64,000 nt of DNA from Ralstonia insidiosa. Its GTDB lineage: Bacteria; Pseudomonadota; Gammaproteobacteria; Burkholderiales; Burkholderiaceae. The notes under the pieces are model-generated. The model searched no databases. It was not told the origin of the DNA and saw only the letters and a list, made by a program, of their open reading frames with translations. Both the position numbers and the translations under genes were made by a program. The stretch covers positions 372,001 to 436,000 of the forward strand of contig NZ_VZPV01000001.1 of the NCBI RefSeq assembly GCF_008801405.1, given 5' to 3'. Positions 61,040-64,000 of this stretch are shown piece by piece; within the stretch, counting starts at the first letter, position 1; each line of letters begins with the position of its first letter.

Positions 61040-61085
61040 TTTGGGTGTTCCAAGACCACGCACAAGCCACTCAGGCGCCACTTTC

Positions 61086-61874
61086 ATGACTGACACTGAC
61101 GACGCGCCCAACCTGCTGTTCAACCAGTCGCTGGAGAAAGGGCTGGCCGTGCTGGGCGCCTTCAACGCGCAGCGCCGCACCATGACGATTGCCGAAGTGG
61201 CCGCCGCTGTGGGCATCAATAAAAGCTCGGCGCAGCGCATGGTCTACACGCTGGAGCAGCTCGGCTACCTGCGCAAGCACCCGCAGACGCGCCGTTACCA
61301 GCTCACCCCCGCGGTCATGAAGATCGGCTTCAACTACCTGGCCGCCGACACGCTCATCGATGTGGCCAACCCGTTCCTCTCCGAGTTGACCAAGGTGACC
61401 ACGGAAACCTCCTGCCTGACCGAGCCCGACCAGGACGAGATGGTGTACGTCGCCCGCTTCGTGAGCGCGCATTTCGTGCCGGTGCACATGCCCATCGGCA
61501 GCCGCATCCCGATGTACTGCACGGCATCGGGCCGCGCCTACCTGGCCGCATTGCCCGTACCTGAGGCACAGGCCATTGTCGAGAAATCGCACCGCGTTGC
61601 GCACACCATGCATACGCGCACCGAGGTGGCCGACATCATGGAAACGCTGCGCGAAACCCGCCAGCGCGGCTACGCCATCAACCGCGAAGAACTGTTCCTG
61701 GGCGACATGACCATCGCCGCGCCCATCGTGAGCGGCAACGGGCGGGCGCTCGGGGCGATTCACCTCGTTGCACCCACCGGGCGTTGGACGCCGGAGGAGA
61801 TGGAGAACAAGCTGGGGCCGGCGCTGCTGCAGTCGGCGCGGGCGATCTGTACGTCGGTGCGGGCGTTGGGGTAA
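61086..61874 (+). CDS. IclR-family regulator of the ABC/oxidase operon
   Basis: The 262-residue product has the IclR winged helix (LEKGLAVLGAFNAQRRTMTIAEVAAAVGINKSSAQRMVYTLEQLGYL) and effector domain (TETSCLTEPDQDEMVYVAR..PIGSRIPMYCTASGRAYLA). ATG 61086 was chosen by the family start; the frame continues far upstream over the divergent operon but that part is not homologous. It is divergent from the ABC importer/oxidase unit and likely controls it. Effector unknown. Confidence 0.9.
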   Translation: MTDTDDAPNLLFNQSLEKGLAVLGAFNAQRRTMTIAEVAAAVGINKSSAQRMVYTLEQLGYLRKHPQTRRYQLTPAVMKIGFNYLAADTLIDVANPFLSELTKVTTETSCLTEPDQDEMVYVARFVSAHFVPVHMPIGSRIPMYCTASGRAYLAALPVPEAQAIVEKSHRVAHTMHTRTEVADIMETLRETRQRGYAINREELFLGDMTIAAPIVSGNGRALGAIHLVAPTGRWTPEEMENKLGPALLQSARAICTSVRALG

Positions 61875-61933
61875 GGCAGCGCCGCGCAAAGCCCGGCACA
61901 ATGCACGCACCCTTGGCCGTTCCGAACATCACA

Positions 61934-62374
61934 ATGACCCTCCCGCTGCTCAACGACTTCCCCCTGCAGGCCACCGACAAGCTCCGCTACGGCGACACCG
62001 ACCGCCAGGGCCACATCAACAACGCCGTCTTTGCCACCTACCTGGAAACCGGCCGCGTTGAACTGCTCTTCAATCCCGACAACCCGCTGGCCGCACCCGG
62101 CTGCGAGTTCGTCATCGCGCAGCTTGTGCTGGACTTCCGCAACGAGATCCTCTGGCCCGGCTCGGTGCAGATCGGCACGCGCGTCGCGCACATCGGGCGC
62201 AGCTCGGTCAAGCTTGAGCAGGCCATCTTCCAGAACGGCCGCTGCGCTGCGACCTCGCAGTCGGTGATCGTGCAGATCGACGTCGCCACGCGCCAATCGG
62301 CGGCGATTACCGATAGCGCACGGGCACGACTGGCCGCCCTGGTTGTGACCCCGGCCGGCGCGGAAACCGAGTAA
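61934..62374 (+). CDS. Hotdog-fold acyl-CoA thioesterase (4HBT/YbgC-like)
   Basis: The 146-residue product has the 4HBT-type motif RYGDTDRQGHINNAVFATYLETGRVELLF, with the catalytic Asp in GDTDRQGH. It hydrolyses acyl-CoA of unknown chain. ATG 61934 is the family start; ATG 61901 is an upstream option. It lies 59 bp after the IclR stop. Not clearly part of the ABC/oxidase unit. Confidence 0.85.
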   Translation: MTLPLLNDFPLQATDKLRYGDTDRQGHINNAVFATYLETGRVELLFNPDNPLAAPGCEFVIAQLVLDFRNEILWPGSVQIGTRVAHIGRSSVKLEQAIFQNGRCAATSQSVIVQIDVATRQSAAITDSARARLAALVVTPAGAETE

Positions 62375-62502
62375 GCGAACGCGCGCTGCGTGACGCCCGG
62401 TCGACGCAAACGACAGCGCGCGAAAATTTTTAACTTTGTTTGCGCTTCTGTCACTCGCCGGTGGGAAGATGGCTCTCCCTGTTCAAACATGCGGAGGTGA
62501 CC

Positions 62503-62724
62503 ATGGGACTGTTGGATGAAGTGGGCAAGATCGCCGGCGCCGTCGCCGCTGTTGAAGCCGCTGAAAAAGTCGATCCGGATGCTGGTCTGTTGACCAAGGG
62601 CATCGCCGCCATTGCCGGTTTCAAGGGCGCGGGCGCACTGGAAGAGATGGTGGAAAAGAAAGACGAAGCCAAGGCCGATGGCGCCGAGGCTGCTCCGGAA
62701 GATGGGGCTGCGCCGCAGGCTTGA
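62503..62724 (+). CDS. Small acidic protein of unknown function, 73 residues
   Basis: The product starts MGLLDEVGKIAGAVAAVEAAEKVDPDAGLLTKGIAAIAGFKGAGAL, then a charged, Ala/Glu-rich tail (EEMVEKKDEAKADGAEAAP). The first half is mildly hydrophobic and helical; the tail looks disordered. The ATG has a strong ribosome-binding site CGGAGGTGACC. A terminator follows at 62754. No family recognised. Confidence 0.6.
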   Translation: MGLLDEVGKIAGAVAAVEAAEKVDPDAGLLTKGIAAIAGFKGAGALEEMVEKKDEAKADGAEAAPEDGAAPQA

Positions 62725-62753
62725 TGCGCTTGCAGGCTCGAAAGGATTTGGGG

Positions 62754-62778
62754 AACCCCGCCGGTTGGCGGGGTTTTT
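62754..62778 (+). terminator. Rho-independent terminator
   Basis: AACCCCGCC pairs with GGCGGGGTT around GGTT, followed by TTT(TTG). It lies 30 bp after the 73-residue gene. Confidence 0.8.
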
Positions 62779-62842
62779 GTTTGTGTGGAGACGGTCTCTA
62801 ACAGTGCCCTGCGACTAGCTATATTGCGTTGCGTTTAACCGC

Positions 62843-63166
62843 TCAAGCCAGTCGCCGATATCCGGTACGCACAAGCGAAGCCTCAAGCCATGCACCTCCG
62901 CGAACCCCGCAATAGATGTTCTTCACCAGAAAAAGGAGCGCCGCAACCATAGGCTGTCCCAGGGTCCACAGCAGTCCAGCGGTGGCGTCAATAGCGGTCA
63001 ATCGGCCACCCTGCTCGACCAAGCCCTCTGAGAATGCCCAGAACGTGCCGCACGCAAGAGCGGGCCAGTGGAGGCCGGTCTTGACCTTGCGTTCCGAAAG
63101 GACGGGGTGAATGTAGGTGTGTACGGGCACTGCTGTGCGAGGTGGTTGAGAGAAAGCCGCGCACAT
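62843..63166 (-). CDS. DUF2628-like small membrane protein (hypothetical)
   Basis: The 107-residue product (from ATG 63166) has the pattern KTGLHWPALACGTFWAFSEGL, then a hydrophobic helix around LLWTLGQPMVAALLFLVK and a final segment GGAWLEASLVRTGYRRLA. This is close to the DUF2628 layout of a tryptophan-rich WPAF motif and a GxxWxExxLxxRGY end. GGAG lies just before the ATG; a TTG at 63193 is an alternative. No function is known. Confidence 0.5.
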   Translation of the reverse strand: MCAAFSQPPRTAVPVHTYIHPVLSERKVKTGLHWPALACGTFWAFSEGLVEQGGRLTAIDATAGLLWTLGQPMVAALLFLVKNIYCGVRGGAWLEASLVRTGYRRLA

Positions 63167-63353
63167 TCTCCGAGCCTGGGTTGGGGAAATCAATCGCCCT
63201 CAGTGGGGGCGTCAGGGTTCGGGGGCGGGGAGTCTTCGTAAGCTCGCTCGGCGAGCTATTCGCTGGCCAAAACGGCTTCCCAAGAAACGCCATGCAGTGC
63301 CCTGTGGCATCCTGAGCCCCGCAGATTTCTGACGCAATCCAACGGGAGCTGTC

Positions 63354-64000
63354 TTGAAGATCGACCACATCGCCTTCGCTGCGCAATCTCTCGACCAGGC
63401 GCGCGCGTATGCTTTGCAGAGGTTCGGCGTGAAGCTGCCAGCCGGCGGCAAGCATCCCTTGATGGGAACGCACAACCTGGTGACGCGGATTGCGCCGGGC
63501 ATCTTCCTCGAATTCATTGCCATTGACCCGGAGGCGCCTGTGCCAAACCGCACCCGCTGGTTTGCGCTGGACCGCCTTATGCAGGAAGGCAAGCTGGAAG
63601 ACGGGCCCCGATTGTTCGGCTGGGTTGCCAGCCTTCCCGGTTTGGCGCGCAACGCGACCGATCTATCGCAACACGAGTTGCTTGAGGTATCTCGCGGTGA
63701 TTTGCGATGGCACTTCTTTCATCGCAAGGATGGCGAGGCAGAAGCCGGTGGATGCCTGCCGGCCATGATCGACTGGGCCGGAGGCAAAAGCCCCGTCGAC
63801 AACATGCAGGATGTCGGCCTCCACCTGAATCAGTTCCAGCTCGCCCATCCGGAGATGGCCGCCATTCGCGCAAAGCTGGATGGACTGGGCTGGGATGCTG
63901 CCTGCCCGGAGAATCGGTATGTCGCATTTGCCGATGCGGCGCGGCCCGCATTGACGCTCGTGCTCGACACGCCGAATGGGCGCGTGCAGATCGAAGGCGG
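63354..64000 (+). CDS. VOC/glyoxalase-like protein, truncated by the window edge
   Basis: The frame opens with TTG 63354 behind CGGGAGCTG and reads LKIDHIAFAAQSLDQARAYALQRFGVKLPAGGKHPLMGTHNLVTRIAPGIFLEFIAIDPEA, typical of glyoxalase_3-type VOC domains. It continues without a stop to the right edge (215 codons so far). VOC proteins bind a metal and act on small ketones or as ring-cleaving enzymes. The last residues include LVLDTPNGRVQIEGG. The C-terminus is missing. Confidence 0.7.
   Translation, partial: MKIDHIAFAAQSLDQARAYALQRFGVKLPAGGKHPLMGTHNLVTRIAPGIFLEFIAIDPEAPVPNRTRWFALDRLMQEGKLEDGPRLFGWVASLPGLARNATDLSQHELLEVSRGDLRWHFFHRKDGEAEAGGCLPAMIDWAGGKSPVDNMQDVGLHLNQFQLAHPEMAAIRAKLDGLGWDAACPENRYVAFADAARPALTLVLDTPNGRVQIEG

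Noticed and set aside
59880..61085. Long N-terminal extension of the IclR gene at 61086
   Set aside because: The extension overlaps the divergent ABC operon in antisense and has no IclR homology. The helix-turn-helix begins only a few residues after ATG 61086.

Overview
The window is GC-rich DNA that is densely coded on both strands. Gene content points to a betaproteobacterium of the Burkholderiaceae, most likely Ralstonia or a close relative such as Cupriavidus. Supporting traits are the TorF-type and trimeric general porins, MmgE/PrpD and CaiB genes next to an IclR regulator, the NsrR-Hmp-NnrS nitric-oxide set, TctE-type sensors and tandem COG4705 membrane proteins. The genus is inferred from gene content only; no rRNA or tRNA gene is visible.

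Layout. 0-2.1 kb: a small accessory group (trypsin-like protein, zinc-ribbon membrane protein, two small proteins). 2.1-11.4 kb: potassium uptake, with four helically phased TTTAC(A/C)CC repeats, a TorF porin, a 41-residue membrane peptide, kdpF, kdpA, kdpB and kdpC, then a 457-bp nested inverted-repeat element, then kdpD. No kdpE follows. 11.6-15.5 kb: an orphan MetQ-type binding protein, a 0.9-kb region with one well-supported small-RNA candidate and two more hairpin-terminator units, then a REC-EAL phosphodiesterase and a NarL-type regulator. 15.5-18.9 kb: aquaporin and an MFS pump divergent from its likely XRE regulator.

18.9-28.0 kb holds a coherent, uncharacterised catabolic locus. A leftward unit (IclR regulator, CaiB CoA-transferase, cyclase-family hydrolase, MFS transporter, isochorismatase-like hydrolase) diverges from a rightward unit (CitE-like lyase, porin, Tat-signal MmgE/PrpD protein). 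Two matching palindromes lie between them. 28.0-35 kb: thioesterase, porin, a NitT/TauT-type binding protein divergent from a TctDE-like two-component system, and a PHP-domain lipoprotein. 35-38.3 kb: nsrR, hmp and nnrS for nitric-oxide detoxification. 38.4-43.8 kb: MocR regulator, AhpD-like protein, cupin, SRPBCC protein, MFS transporter, DUF2892 peptide and an ECF sigma factor.

43.8-52.4 kb: LysR/argC pair, ureidoglycine aminohydrolase, trans-aconitate methyltransferase, LysR, a YTQG-repeat secreted protein, the rcnA/rcnR nickel-cobalt efflux pair with an intact operator, and an EamA exporter. 52.4-57.2 kb: a four-gene operon of two COG4705 membrane paralogues and a QseBC-like two-component system, then two small genes. 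57.3-62 kb: a polar amino-acid/amine ABC importer in an operon with an FAD oxidase, divergent from an IclR regulator, then a thioesterase. The window ends in small hypothetical genes and a truncated VOC/glyoxalase-like gene.
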